NCBI GenBank assembly: GCA_964035575.1
Contig: OZ037845.1
Coordinates: 1,302,001-1,366,000 of the forward strand
DNA: 64,000 nucleotides
Origin: Rhynchopus sp. YZ270_cl-10
Taxonomy: Eukaryota; Euglenozoa; Diplonemea; Diplonemida; Diplonemidae
Direction of reading: 5' to 3'
Below, in pieces: positions 54,265 through 63,644 of this stretch. The notes below the pieces were generated by a model. The model had not been told where the DNA came from and searched no databases. It saw only the letters and a list, made by a program, of their open reading frames with translations. A program made the position numbers and the translations under genes. The stretch's first letter is position 1. Each line of letters begins with the position of its first letter.

Positions 54265-55440
54265 ATGGCTTTCCCCATGCATCGGGCGAAGAGTAACCCA
54301 GTAATGTCCCGCGATCGTACACATGGTGTTATATCTGATTCGCAGATGCCGCGAACTACGTCTGAGAGGAAGATTGATGGACAGTCACCGCCGTTGCATC
54401 ACCAATCCTTTGGGGTGAGGAGGGCGGAGGTGAAGAATCAGTTGAAGCGCGCGACATCTCCTTCGAAGATTCCTTTGTCTTCTATGCCGATTCCCATGCC
54501 CAAGCAGGTGCGTGGGATGGTTCAGGTACCCCCTGCACCGGTAAAGCCGAAGGCAGCTTGTCGTGTCATTCCAACGATATCGCGAACCACAAAGCGTCCC
54601 TTGGTGATCGCAGCAGGGCAGGCGTCAGCGCAGGGCAAGCGTCCCACCATGGAGGATGTGCACTCCATCCATTTGTCTATTCCGTGGCAGACCTTGGCGC
54701 AGCAGAGCTCCCCGCTTGCAGTCTCCTTTGCCGCAGTCTACGACGGACACTGCGGCAAACACGTTGCAGACATTTCATCGCAGCTTCTCCCGGCAAGCAT
54801 TTTGTCTCAAAAATGCTTTCCTTATGACCCTGCGACTGCGCTGTCTCAGGCCTTTGTTTCGACTGACCGTGCGATTTACAAGAAGATTAAAGGGCGTGAA
54901 GGTGGGTCGACGTGCTCTGCAGCACTTCTGGTCGGCAATGACCTCTTTATTGCAAACCTAGGTGACGCCAGGGCAGTTCTGGTCGAAAGCGGCGGGCACG
55001 GTGTGTCCCTCTCTGTGGACCACAAACCGACGCTCGCCTCAGAGAAGATGCGCATCGAAGCTGCCGGGGGCAGAGTCGACTTTGGACGAGTCTCCGGATG
55101 CCTTGCTGTGAGCCGTGCCTTTGGGGATTTTGAATTCAAAGGTGGCTCCCAAGTCCTCTCAGAACGACACGAACTAGTGGTCTCCAACGTGCCTGACGTA
55201 ACAAAGGTTACCCTAACAGACTCCTGCGAAGCAGTTATCCTGGCATGCGACGGAGTGTGGGACGTACTAAGCTCCGAAACAGCGGCAGAGGCTGTGTACC
55301 GCACCCTCGCAATGGAAGGGGCTGACAAAGCCAAGGCAGCGGCGCGTGCTGCAGAAGGATTAGTCCAGCTCGCCCTTTCCAACAGGACCATGGACAATGT
55401 TACTGTAGTCGTTCTGGTATTGCATACAGCATTGTCGTGA
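54265..55440 (+). CDS. PP2C-type Ser/Thr protein phosphatase
   Basis: A single exon of 391 residues starting at the first ATG after a long T/C-rich leader (ACAAATGGC). The first 100 residues are basic, Pro-rich and unique. The PPM/PP2C domain fills the rest and has all metal and catalytic motifs: RPTMED at 126-131, DGHCG at 160-164, GSTCSAALL, NLGDARAVL, DHKP, SRAFGD (Asp288), ACDGVWD (Asp329) and DNVT (Asp377). It should be an active Mg2+/Mn2+-dependent phosphatase. Substrates are unknown. No signal peptide or membrane segment is seen. Confidence 0.95.
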   Translation: MAFPMHRAKSNPVMSRDRTHGVISDSQMPRTTSERKIDGQSPPLHHQSFGVRRAEVKNQLKRATSPSKIPLSSMPIPMPKQVRGMVQVPPAPVKPKAACRVIPTISRTTKRPLVIAAGQASAQGKRPTMEDVHSIHLSIPWQTLAQQSSPLAVSFAAVYDGHCGKHVADISSQLLPASILSQKCFPYDPATALSQAFVSTDRAIYKKIKGREGGSTCSAALLVGNDLFIANLGDARAVLVESGGHGVSLSVDHKPTLASEKMRIEAAGGRVDFGRVSGCLAVSRAFGDFEFKGGSQVLSERHELVVSNVPDVTKVTLTDSCEAVILACDGVWDVLSSETAAEAVYRTLAMEGADKAKAAARAAEGLVQLALSNRTMDNVTVVVLVLHTALS

Positions 55441-55839
55441 GAAGAAATGTGGAGAATTTGAGGGGGAAAAAATGGTGTGAAATTTTGAAAACAACTACCC
55501 GAAATATCATATGAATTTGGGTGTCAAAAAAAATTTTTTTTGCCATGATTGGCCCCTTAGGGTCACGCTACGTTGTGAACTGCCTCCGTTCTCTTACGGT
55601 GCGGATCACTCACGTTACCCTTTGCATGAGTTCGACTGAGATGCGTTTTAGCACGTTACAACTGCTTTTTTTGTAAAACACCGTTCCGTCGTGCGGGGGT
55701 GGGGGTCGAAAAAGAAAACGAAAAATAAACATGGCTGTTATGCTAGCGGTGGATCGTCTCCCGTTTGCCTATCGGCATGGGTGTTGTTCACGTATTGTTG
55801 TTATTGTTGCTTTGTTATGCGATAATGAATGTTATCAAA

Positions 55840-55869
55840 GGTGACTGAGCACGAGAGGCTAGGTTCACC
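55840..55869 (+). repeat. Type A hairpin repeat
   Basis: GGTGACTGAGCACGAGAGGC is followed by TAGGTTCACC and AAAACTTTTCTTTTTG. The outer GGTGA arm now pairs perfectly with TTCACC, instead of TCATC. Confidence 0.6.
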
Positions 55870-56849
55870 GAAAAACTTTTCTTTTTGTTGATGTATCTTT
55901 GCTCTCGTGAGAGTAACCAAAAGTAGTCAGGTTTCCACACCTTCCGCAAATAACCTGAAATTAATTGAAATAGCAACCTCCTCACTGGAGGTTTGTAAAG
56001 AATAATAAAACCAAAAAAAAACAGTGGTGTTGCCATTATGCACTGTTCAGGTGCAGGAAATCAGATCAGGGGGGTTTTTCATGCGTACCGTCTTTTGTGA
56101 CCACATATGTGAGTCCTTGTGAATAAGCCCTGTGATGATTTTCTGTCCACAATAAAAAAGCATAACGAAAATGGGAGGTGCACTTTTGGAAGTTTTTTTT
56201 TTTTTGCTTCTTGGCAGGTCCTGAAGGAATACGGGAGAAGAGGAAAAGAAAATGTGTCAGAACCTTTAGTTCAAAAGCCTTGATAGGTGATAATCTGATG
56301 CAACAAAGAAGAGAAAGAAGGAAATAAAAAATAATAAAAACAAAGAAAGAAAACGGATACCAGCAATGCGAGAAACGTCCTGAAAAAAAAGCTGAAAAAG
56401 CAGTTTTAAAAAGTGGCGAACTGCATTCTATATTCGAACAATTTTTCAGCAAAAACAAAAAAAAAAAGGGCAGCAGTCTTCGGACAGGTGCGTAGCGACA
56501 CCTCCCTTGCGAGCTCACAGAAGCTAAGTCGTTCATAATTTTTGTGTTGACAGGTCTAGGTTTTAGTTTTTGAAAAGACAAGTAGAGCGCAAAGACTGTT
56601 TGATAATAGCAACAGTGGTTAAAACTTTTTACATCTCGGAGGGTCTAGCACTGACGATGTCCCCCTCTGATACTACCAATGTATGCAGTTAGGACTGAAA
56701 CATGATGTACTGAATTTCTAACCAACTACTTTATTTTCTCACGTGACCCCTTTAACCCACCCTATCCCCCAAACTTTGATGATGCAACTTTTGTGTATAT
56801 TACAGCACTCGAATGCATAAACAACAAATAAAAGCGACTTTCCAGAGTT

Positions 56850-56950
56850 GAGGACGACCTCCGTCTATATCTTTTAAGTACAATAGCCTTCGGGCGACAT
56901 TGAGTACAGATCCTGCACTAGCAGGTGATTGTCGACACAACAAAAAAACA
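56850..56950 (+). mobile_element. SINE-like retroposon D, copy 3
   Basis: GAGGACGACCTCCGTCTATA, then GCCTTCGGGCGACATTGAGTA, closes with GCAGGTGATTGTCGACACAA and A-rich sequence. The central loop arms differ from copy 2 (GCC-TTC-GGGC instead of GGCTTCGG) while still pairing. Confidence 0.5.
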
Positions 56951-57632
56951 CACAAAAACGCAATCCCCCCCAGAAAACACTACACCTCGCATTTTTCCAT
57001 GAAGTAGTCATGAGAACATGAAAGCAGCAATAACAGTGATACACTGATCACAAAAAAATATTTTTGTCTCTTTTGTGTGTATTGTAAAAGATGATGGGGC
57101 AACGGCATTGCCCAAACAAACTGAACGCCCTATTCTTCGTATTCAGCGATTATGTTCACATTATGTTCGCCCTTCCAACTTTCATTTTATTTTGTTTGTT
57201 TGCTTCTACAAGATTCTCCCCCGCCATAGCAACAATGCATCAGGCATGTATTAATAGTACTGTCTATTAACGACGTTGAACGAGACGTTTGCGCTTTTAA
57301 ACCTCTCTTTTGATTAATAAGCGTTCTCCCCTTGACAAGCCTTACCCCACCTTTTTTTTGCATCCACACCGGAACTTTGGCGGACTTTGGCGTCCAAAGA
57401 AACCTGCTGTTCATATCATCTTACCCGATCCGTGTAGCAGAGAAAGGTAGTGGGTGAGGATTGTCTTGGGTGTTCTTCAGCGTGAGTGACGCTTGTAAAC
57501 TTCACTCTGTTTTGCTTTTGTCCCCAGATATCCTCCTCCAGTTTTGGACCCAAAGCGCACTTTTGTTTTAAAAAGAAATTCGTTTCTTTTACTTTTTACT
57601 ATAAAACCCCCCCGGCTTAGTGCACAAAAGAC

Positions 57633-58790
57633 CCAATCAGGCTTCGCGCTAACTTTTGGAAAAAAATCTGAAAAATCGTGTTTCGGGACCAAAAAAACGC
57701 ACCTCAAATAGTCGTGCGTCAGGGGGTGAAAAAACAGTGTTTTGTGGCATTTCCGAGCCAATCCCGCGCTGTGGTGGGGCATATTCGGGAAAATGGACAA
57801 AATGTTAGTGACTTAAATTTTCACAAAATATGAACCCATACTCTTAAACAAGGGGCATTTTCAGGTCTGAAAACCCAAATTCAGATGAAATTGTGGTGTT
57901 TTGACTGGGAACAGGTAGCGCCGCAGGCGCACGGTACCCAACTTTTGTCTTTTTATTTTCCCCTTTTTTCTGCTTTCTTTTGGTTGCACGAGCCGATTGC
58001 TCTCCACGGTGGGGTCACATGTGTGTGCAAAAACACTCTAAAGTACTCTTACTCTGAACGATGAGATTCCTCTGGTTTTAGTAAGGAAACCCCTGTTTGC
58101 AAAAAGTGCGTAAATTTCCTGTGGCTTTTTCCCGCCAAGAGGTCGTTTCGTTGCATTTCCGAACCAATCCCGGATTGTGGTGGGGGATGTACGGAAAAAT
58201 GGACAAAAATGCAGCGACTTAAAATTTGACAAAACATGAGCCCATACTCGTAAACAAGAGTTATTTTCAGGTCTGAAAACCCAACGTACTGAAGAAGCTA
58301 TCGGTAACGTAGTGATGGCGGTGGGGTTTCAGTGACCACAGAGAAGAGTGAGAAAAACCTAGGACGGTTATGGCCTCGGAGGGGGTGTGCCCCATGGCGT
58401 CCTAATCAATCTTTATCCGTGAGGGAGGGGGGATCATCCTCAGGGGGGATGTGGAGTCGTACTCAAATAAAATGAACTGTACATAAGTACATCATCTTTA
58501 AACATAAAGGAGGGTAGGAACAGGTAGCGCCGCAGGCGCACGGTACCCAACTTTTTTCTTTTTTTCTTTTCCCTTTTCTCTGCTTTCTTTTGATCGCGCG
58601 AGCCGATTGCTCTCCACGGTGGGGTCACATGTGTGTGTGAAAACACTCTAAAGTACCCTTACTATGAAATATGAGATTCTCTGGTTTTCTTAAGGAAACC
58701 CCGGTTTGCAAAAAAAAAACGCACCACAAAAATATCCAAAAATCCCGGGACAAAGGACAGAAGTTAGCGCAAAGCCTGGACCCAATCCTT
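57633..58790. repeat. R2 repeat block with inverted ends
   Basis: This block contains R2 copy c (57641-58043) and partial copies d (58044-58290) and e (58510-58690). CAGGCTTCGCGCTAAC on the left is inverted as GTTAGCGCAAAGCCTG at about 58763 on the right. The GCGCC-GCA-GGCGC hairpin occurs at about 57915 and 58525. Minus-strand frames through the copies share PHH...GLARKC, but this only reflects DNA identity. Confidence 0.55.
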
Positions 58791-59040
58791 ATTATTTTTT
58801 TTTTTTTGAATGCCAAGTTTCTTGGGCTGTAATTTTTATTAAAGAGGGGGGTCTTTTGCTGTGGCTTTTCTTTACACGATTTTCTCTTTTTTTTTTTTTT
58901 GGAGACGATGATGAGCAACTCTTTTCTATGCAAGCTGCTTTTATATTTGCTAACTTTTCTTTGAGATCTAGGCTTACTGTTTGACTGGTACTACGAGGCA
59001 CATGTGGTACATCTCATTCTTCTTTCCATATGTGCAAAAA

Positions 59041-59067
59041 GATGTGTTTACGAGAGTCACATTCATC
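59041..59067 (+). repeat. Type A' hairpin repeat, copy 4
   Basis: GATGTG...CACATTCATC arms flank TTTACGAGAGT. The tail is TTACAAGCTTTCTTTTT. Confidence 0.5.
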
Positions 59068-59452
59068 TTACAAGCTTTCTTTTTAGATGGCTGTTTGATA
59101 ATGACTGTGTTCTCAGGCTCGTCTTCTAAAATTTTTTTAGCTCCCGGCAACAGGAGCGTGAACACCCTCGATACCGCTTGTGGAAAAGATGCCGAATACC
59201 TATGGGCATTTTCATCTTTTACCTTTATTCCCCCTCCCCCATGCCTAAAAGGCAAATGGTGGTGTTTTCGAGCCTTTTTGTGGCTCGGGTGTTCCCCGTG
59301 TAACAAAAAAAACCCCTTGGGTTTTTTTCACGATACCCGACCCAAAATTTGGCCAAAACGTCGCGATGCCCGGGCATGTATGCCTCCGCTCTTTTTTGAA
59401 AACGAGGTATTGCGATTGAGGGGGTGCATTTATCCTCTCACTTTTTAGTTCT

Positions 59453-59489
59453 GTGCCTGCGCCCGCCGTGTACTGTGAGGCGTTTGCAC
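59453..59489 (+). repeat. Type C hairpin repeat, copy 3
   Basis: GTGCCTGCGCCCGCCGTG with GAGGCGTTTGCAC is nearly identical to the copy at 66-103, and TTTCAACTTCTTT follows. Confidence 0.6.
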
Positions 59490-60497
59490 TTTCAACTTCT
59501 TTGGTTATTTATTGTCCTCCCCCCCTCACCATTTTTGCATGTTTTTTTTTTGTAAAAGTTTACACTTTTCATGTGGTACGAAAGTCACAAAAAAAAGACA
59601 TAACATGCATGGGTTTGTTAAAAAAAAAAGACATTTTTCAAATTGTTTTCAAGTTTTTCTTTGCTATCTGAGATGCAGCTAAATAAGCATCTTGTCTTCC
59701 CCCTCCCCCCTCTCCTCCCCTTCCCCCTTTACCCTATGTTTGCATCGTTCATGATGCAAAGCTAGTCTGTTCAAGAGAACTGACGGAAAACACAATTCGC
59801 GACTGAGACAAAAAAAAAAATGCGACAGAATCTCACACCCCTCTCCTGCTTTTTCTTCCCCTCCGATCCCCCTATTCCTCCCCTAGCGGTGGCTGTAATG
59901 TGATAATTGGCTGTCACAATACATAATACGGCTGTGTTGTGATATGATGGGTAATTATCGGCTTTGGTCGCCAATGGATTCCAGTTGCTAGACTCAGCAA
60001 CCTTGAGTTGATTATCGTCTGTCAGATCAGCATATCCTGCCTGGTACTTCGGCTTATTTCTCGTGGACTGTCCTTTCCCTCTCAGCCTTTCTCTTGTTGT
60101 TCGTCTTCTGCAGAAATTCTCTTAATTTTTTTTTTTTGGGGGGGGGACTGTGTCTTCTCACCTCACCTGCCTTCCGTTTCTTGGTGTGCCACGCCACGCC
60201 GAGTTTCGTCTGCACAGACTTATTGGGTATCTTTTTTTCTTCAACTTTGTGAGGGAATAAAAAAAAGCAGACGGAGAAAGGGGGAGCAAAGCTTCTCGAT
60301 ACAATGATCGTCAATGTAGTCGTGGCGGCTGGTGGAAGGGATCACCGGGCGGAAGAGGAAAGCCAGATAGGATATCCACACAATGGTCTTGGTTGCATCT
60401 TTGCTGGGATCACAATACAGCCACCACTATCCTCCCCAGAACAACAACAATCCCATGATTTCACTTTACATCACTTAAATAACCCCCCCCCCCCCCC

Positions 60498-60734
60498 CCT
60501 AGGCATAGTGTGCAGATGAACATTTTTGGTTCGTCAACGAACAAAATGTTCGTCGGTTTTGTTCGTCGATGTTCGTCGACGAACATCGACGAACAGGTCC
60601 CTGCCACAAGGGCAACCCACGACGAACAACGACGAACATCGACGAACAACGACGAACATCGACGAACAAAAATTTTTTTTCCCCCCACGACGAACATCGA
60701 CGAACATTTTGTTCGTCTGCACACTATGCCTAGG
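60498..60734. mobile_element. Small foldback element with iterated GACGAACA motif
   Basis: The ends CCTAGGCATAGTGTGCAGA and TCTGCACACTATGCCTAGG are perfect inverted repeats over 19 bases. The interior is built almost only of GACGAACA(TC) and its reverse GTTCGTC, about 15 in total, in both orientations. A run of C adjoins the left end. The layout is the same as in the GCCCGAAAT element at 39497 with an unrelated motif. Confidence 0.65.
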
Positions 60735-61776
60735 GAGCGCGGCGAGGCCCTTTTTTCTGTAACACTCAACAAAAAATCATGAAAACGTGTAAAAAAAATA
60801 TCCGAAAACACAAAACCACCCCAGAAAACACATTTGTGGGACTATTTCTTACTTTTTGATGCCTTTTGGCACTTTCCCCCCCGATTTTTTGACACTTTTT
60901 GACACGTTTTCACCCAATTTCCCCCTTCTCTGAGGGTATTTGATAACAGGGCGATTTATAGAAAAATTCAAAAATTTAAAATAGTCCAAAACAAGAGGAA
61001 AAGTGGTTTTTTCCAGTCAGATGTGTGCACAGAGTGATTTCCGTGGGGTTTTGGGGCCAAAAGTCCAGTTTTTTCAATGTCTTCGCCGAAAATATTGAAT
61101 TTTTTTTATACACAAAAACCACATTTTAGCCGGGAGGAGCAAACCATTACAAAACCATTACACACTTTCTATTTGGACCTCCGGGCACCAAAATCGACCA
61201 GAAAATGGTTGTAAATACGATTTTTCAACCCCCATAAGGTATCTAAGATCAACCCCGGGGGTATTGGTGCCTTCTATGGACGTTTTGTGGGCGATTTTTG
61301 GGTTTTGGGGTGACGAAAAGGGCTCAAAAACGAGGTAAAAACTGCCCCCTTTTCTGTCTCATCCACTCAAATACACGCTCGGGCCCCAATCTGGACGCCC
61401 AAAAGCTTCGAAACCTACATATTTCCACTGCCGGACCTCACCGGAGGGGATGTGGGGTGGTTTTCGGCACCTTAGAAGAAAAACTGTGCTCCCGGATCCA
61501 GTTTTTTGAAAGCATTACATTCCTGAAGGAAATCTTACTAAAATCTTACTATTTTCGAAGCCGTTTTTTCGAAAAAAAGTGATTTTTTTTCGAAAATAAA
61601 CGCTCAGTTTTGGTTGTTTGGTGGTTCATTGGGCAGAATCGACGAATTTTAGGCCACTTTGGGACCAGGTAGACCCACCTTGGCGGGTTTTATGACTTTT
61701 TTTCAAAAAATTCTTGAAAAAACACGAGCGTTACAGAGGGTCCTTAAGGATTTCCTTAAGGGCTGTGCCCCCTAAC

Positions 61777-61862
61777 CCCCCCCCCTCTCCTTCCCCTCTC
61801 CTTCCCCTCTCCTTCCCCTCTCCTTCCCCTCTCCTTCCCCTCTCCTTCCCCTCTCCTTCCCA
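61777..61862. repeat. 11-base polypyrimidine tandem repeat
   Basis: About 7.5 copies of CCTTCCCCTCT form a pure pyrimidine strand some 170-250 bases upstream of the 62034 start. Further CCCCT-rich sequence continues to the ATG. Confidence 0.85.
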
Positions 61863-61961
61863 ACGCACTACAGAAATTCGTTACTTATTTCTTCCCCTCC
61901 CCTCCCCTCCCCAGCTATTCAAAAAAAATTTGTAAAAAATCCCCATCCGTTCGAACAAAAA

Positions 61962-61968
61962 TATATAA
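61962..61968 (+). promoter_or_regulatory. Candidate TATA box (TATATAA)
   Basis: AAATATATAACC lies 72 bases upstream of the ATG at 62034, between two pyrimidine-rich blocks. Confidence 0.4.
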
Positions 61969-62033
61969 CCAATCCCCTCCCCTCCCCCCTCCCCCTCCCC
62001 AACCCCCTCCCTCTTCAACCAAACCATACAAAT

Positions 62034-63644
62034 ATGGAAGGCGGAGAATTACGCACCGAGGGCGAAAGAGGGTCTCTTGACCCTCTTGAAGTGGAGCTGA
62101 GCCTTTTGCTTGGAAGTTTACGTCAGCATCCAGGAGCAGAACCACAACCTGTTGATGCCGATGTTTCCAGAACAGATGTGACGAACACAAGAGGCTCCAG
62201 CACACTGCGTGAAGCTGACGACATGCCGGAAGTGCAGAAAAAACTGGATCAGGTAATCGCTGATTGCGCAGATTCAGCAGATTCAGCAGAATCCTTGCGG
62301 AAGGCACTCTTGCGCAATGAACTTCTCTTAATGCGGGGTGTGGGTGTTGCTGAGATACCTCCTGAGATACTACGTCCTGAGATATCACCTCGTGAGATAC
62401 CACCTCCAGAAGTGGAGACCACCGATGACTCTCCTTGCAATCACTATAGTGATGTTTGCAACGATGCTATGAAATCTGCCCTCGAAAACCCTGTCTTCCG
62501 CTCTGTTTGTAACAAATACACTACACCGCACGATAACTCCAAGAAGCGCTTCAAACACAACCGAGAAAACTTCCTTCTTGCCACCGACATAGGTTTTATG
62601 AGCCACGACCGAATCATGCTCCGTCTCAAATTCCCAAGCGGCAAACAGGTTGACCGACTCCAAGCATTTCGGATAAGCTTAAACGAAGTAGCACCAGACA
62701 GTGTAGAACGGGGAGTAATATACTTTGAAATGGCAGTGTTAATGTTGAGCCAGGATATGACAATGACCTGCATGGCAGCTTTTAAGGAGATGGACGTTTT
62801 TGATGAGGAGGAGACCATGAAAACTCCGTTGCAGCTTTTGGTTGATGCGTTGCGGTGTGATAAGACGTTGTTGGGTGCGTGGTTTGTCCTTGCCGATGTG
62901 ATGTCACGGAAGTCGGGAAGGGTGAATTTGAGTAACGAAAACGAGCCTGCATCATGGTTCAATGCGGAGCAGGTTCTCCATGAAGCTGAGTTTCGTGCCG
63001 CGCAATACGCAGACCTCACCGAACGAACGGATCTCGACGAAGACGAAGTGCAATGTCTCCTTAACCTCGCAAAAGAGATCCGTCGTCGCGCCTTCGACAT
63101 AGCAATACAAATCAAAGTAGAACAACAACCCGACTACAAACCTGGAACCCCCAAACCAGCCGCCACAAAGCGTCACATCCGAGTCAAAGAGGAGGAGGTG
63201 TACTGTGCTGTGCTGCGCTGTACAACGCCGTTGAAGGCAGAAACCATCGCCGTCACAAAGTTTTTTCTGGCAAAGGTCCTTGCACGCCCCCCAGAACGCA
63301 CACCAGACGGGACCCCCATCCCCAAGGAGATCCTCTACCTCAACCCACTTAACCTCGGTACCCCGCTCCACGCACATCGGCTCTATGCAGAGGTGCTCAG
63401 CCACATCGAGGAAGACCCCACCATCCTCATGACATCCGGGCGGGTGTACCGTGCAGTGGCAGAGTACATGAAGATCCACTTCCCCGACTCCTCCTTCCTA
63501 GCGGGCAACGATGCACTACCCCACGGGCAGGTCATGAAAAGATTTGAAAAGGAGCTAGGAAAACGCTCCCTCCCCTACTGGGACAAACGTGGCAAGTTTC
63601 CTAGTAGAAAAAATCTGTGTAGTCTCCCCGAATCCGAAATATGA
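62034..63644 (+). CDS. Unrecognised 536-residue protein
   Basis: A single-exon frame from the first ATG (AATATGG) to TGA; the codon use matches the other genes. I do not recognise a family. The N-terminal 140 residues are acidic and low-complexity, with ADSADSAES and Pro/Ile/Glu repeats (EIPPEILRPEISPREIPPPE). From about 150 on it looks globular and helical: FKHNRENFLLATDIGFMSHD, then QLLVDALRCDKTLLGAWFVL, which recalls TPR-like helix pairs but has no firm repeat. A basic linker (about 370-390) separates a C-terminal part (KAETIAVTKFFLAKVLARPP, YAEVLSHIEEDPTILMTSGR). No signal peptide or membrane segment. A cytosolic helical-repeat protein is a guess. Confidence 0.8.
   Translation: MEGGELRTEGERGSLDPLEVELSLLLGSLRQHPGAEPQPVDADVSRTDVTNTRGSSTLREADDMPEVQKKLDQVIADCADSADSAESLRKALLRNELLLMRGVGVAEIPPEILRPEISPREIPPPEVETTDDSPCNHYSDVCNDAMKSALENPVFRSVCNKYTTPHDNSKKRFKHNRENFLLATDIGFMSHDRIMLRLKFPSGKQVDRLQAFRISLNEVAPDSVERGVIYFEMAVLMLSQDMTMTCMAAFKEMDVFDEEETMKTPLQLLVDALRCDKTLLGAWFVLADVMSRKSGRVNLSNENEPASWFNAEQVLHEAEFRAAQYADLTERTDLDEDEVQCLLNLAKEIRRRAFDIAIQIKVEQQPDYKPGTPKPAATKRHIRVKEEEVYCAVLRCTTPLKAETIAVTKFFLAKVLARPPERTPDGTPIPKEILYLNPLNLGTPLHAHRLYAEVLSHIEEDPTILMTSGRVYRAVAEYMKIHFPDSSFLAGNDALPHGQVMKRFEKELGKRSLPYWDKRGKFPSRKNLCSLPESEI

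Larger units (their letters stand above)
55441..61961. other. 6.5-kb spacer with R2 repeats, hairpins and a small palindromic element
   Basis: The spacer contains a type A hairpin at 55840, a SINE-like copy at 56850, a block of R2 repeats at 57641-58690, type A' and C hairpins at 59041 and 59453, the GACGAACA element at 60498-60734, and an 11-base pyrimidine repeat at 61777-61862. The stretch 60740-61700 is non-repetitive within the window and shows no coding signal, but its style (TTTTTGACAC and similar A/T-flanked blocks) recalls the 35.6-37.8 kb palindromes. No gene is recognised. Confidence 0.55.

Noticed and set aside
53835-54278. 147-residue minus-strand frame
   Set aside because: It runs through the extended type B repeat and into the start of the PP2C gene. 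No domain, and the Lys-rich N-terminal part is antisense of T-rich leader.
41175-57800. Shared minus-strand peptide PHH...GLARKC in R2 copies
   Set aside because: The frames are not kept open beyond the repeat and differ in length. The similarity follows from DNA identity of the R2 repeat, not from a conserved protein.
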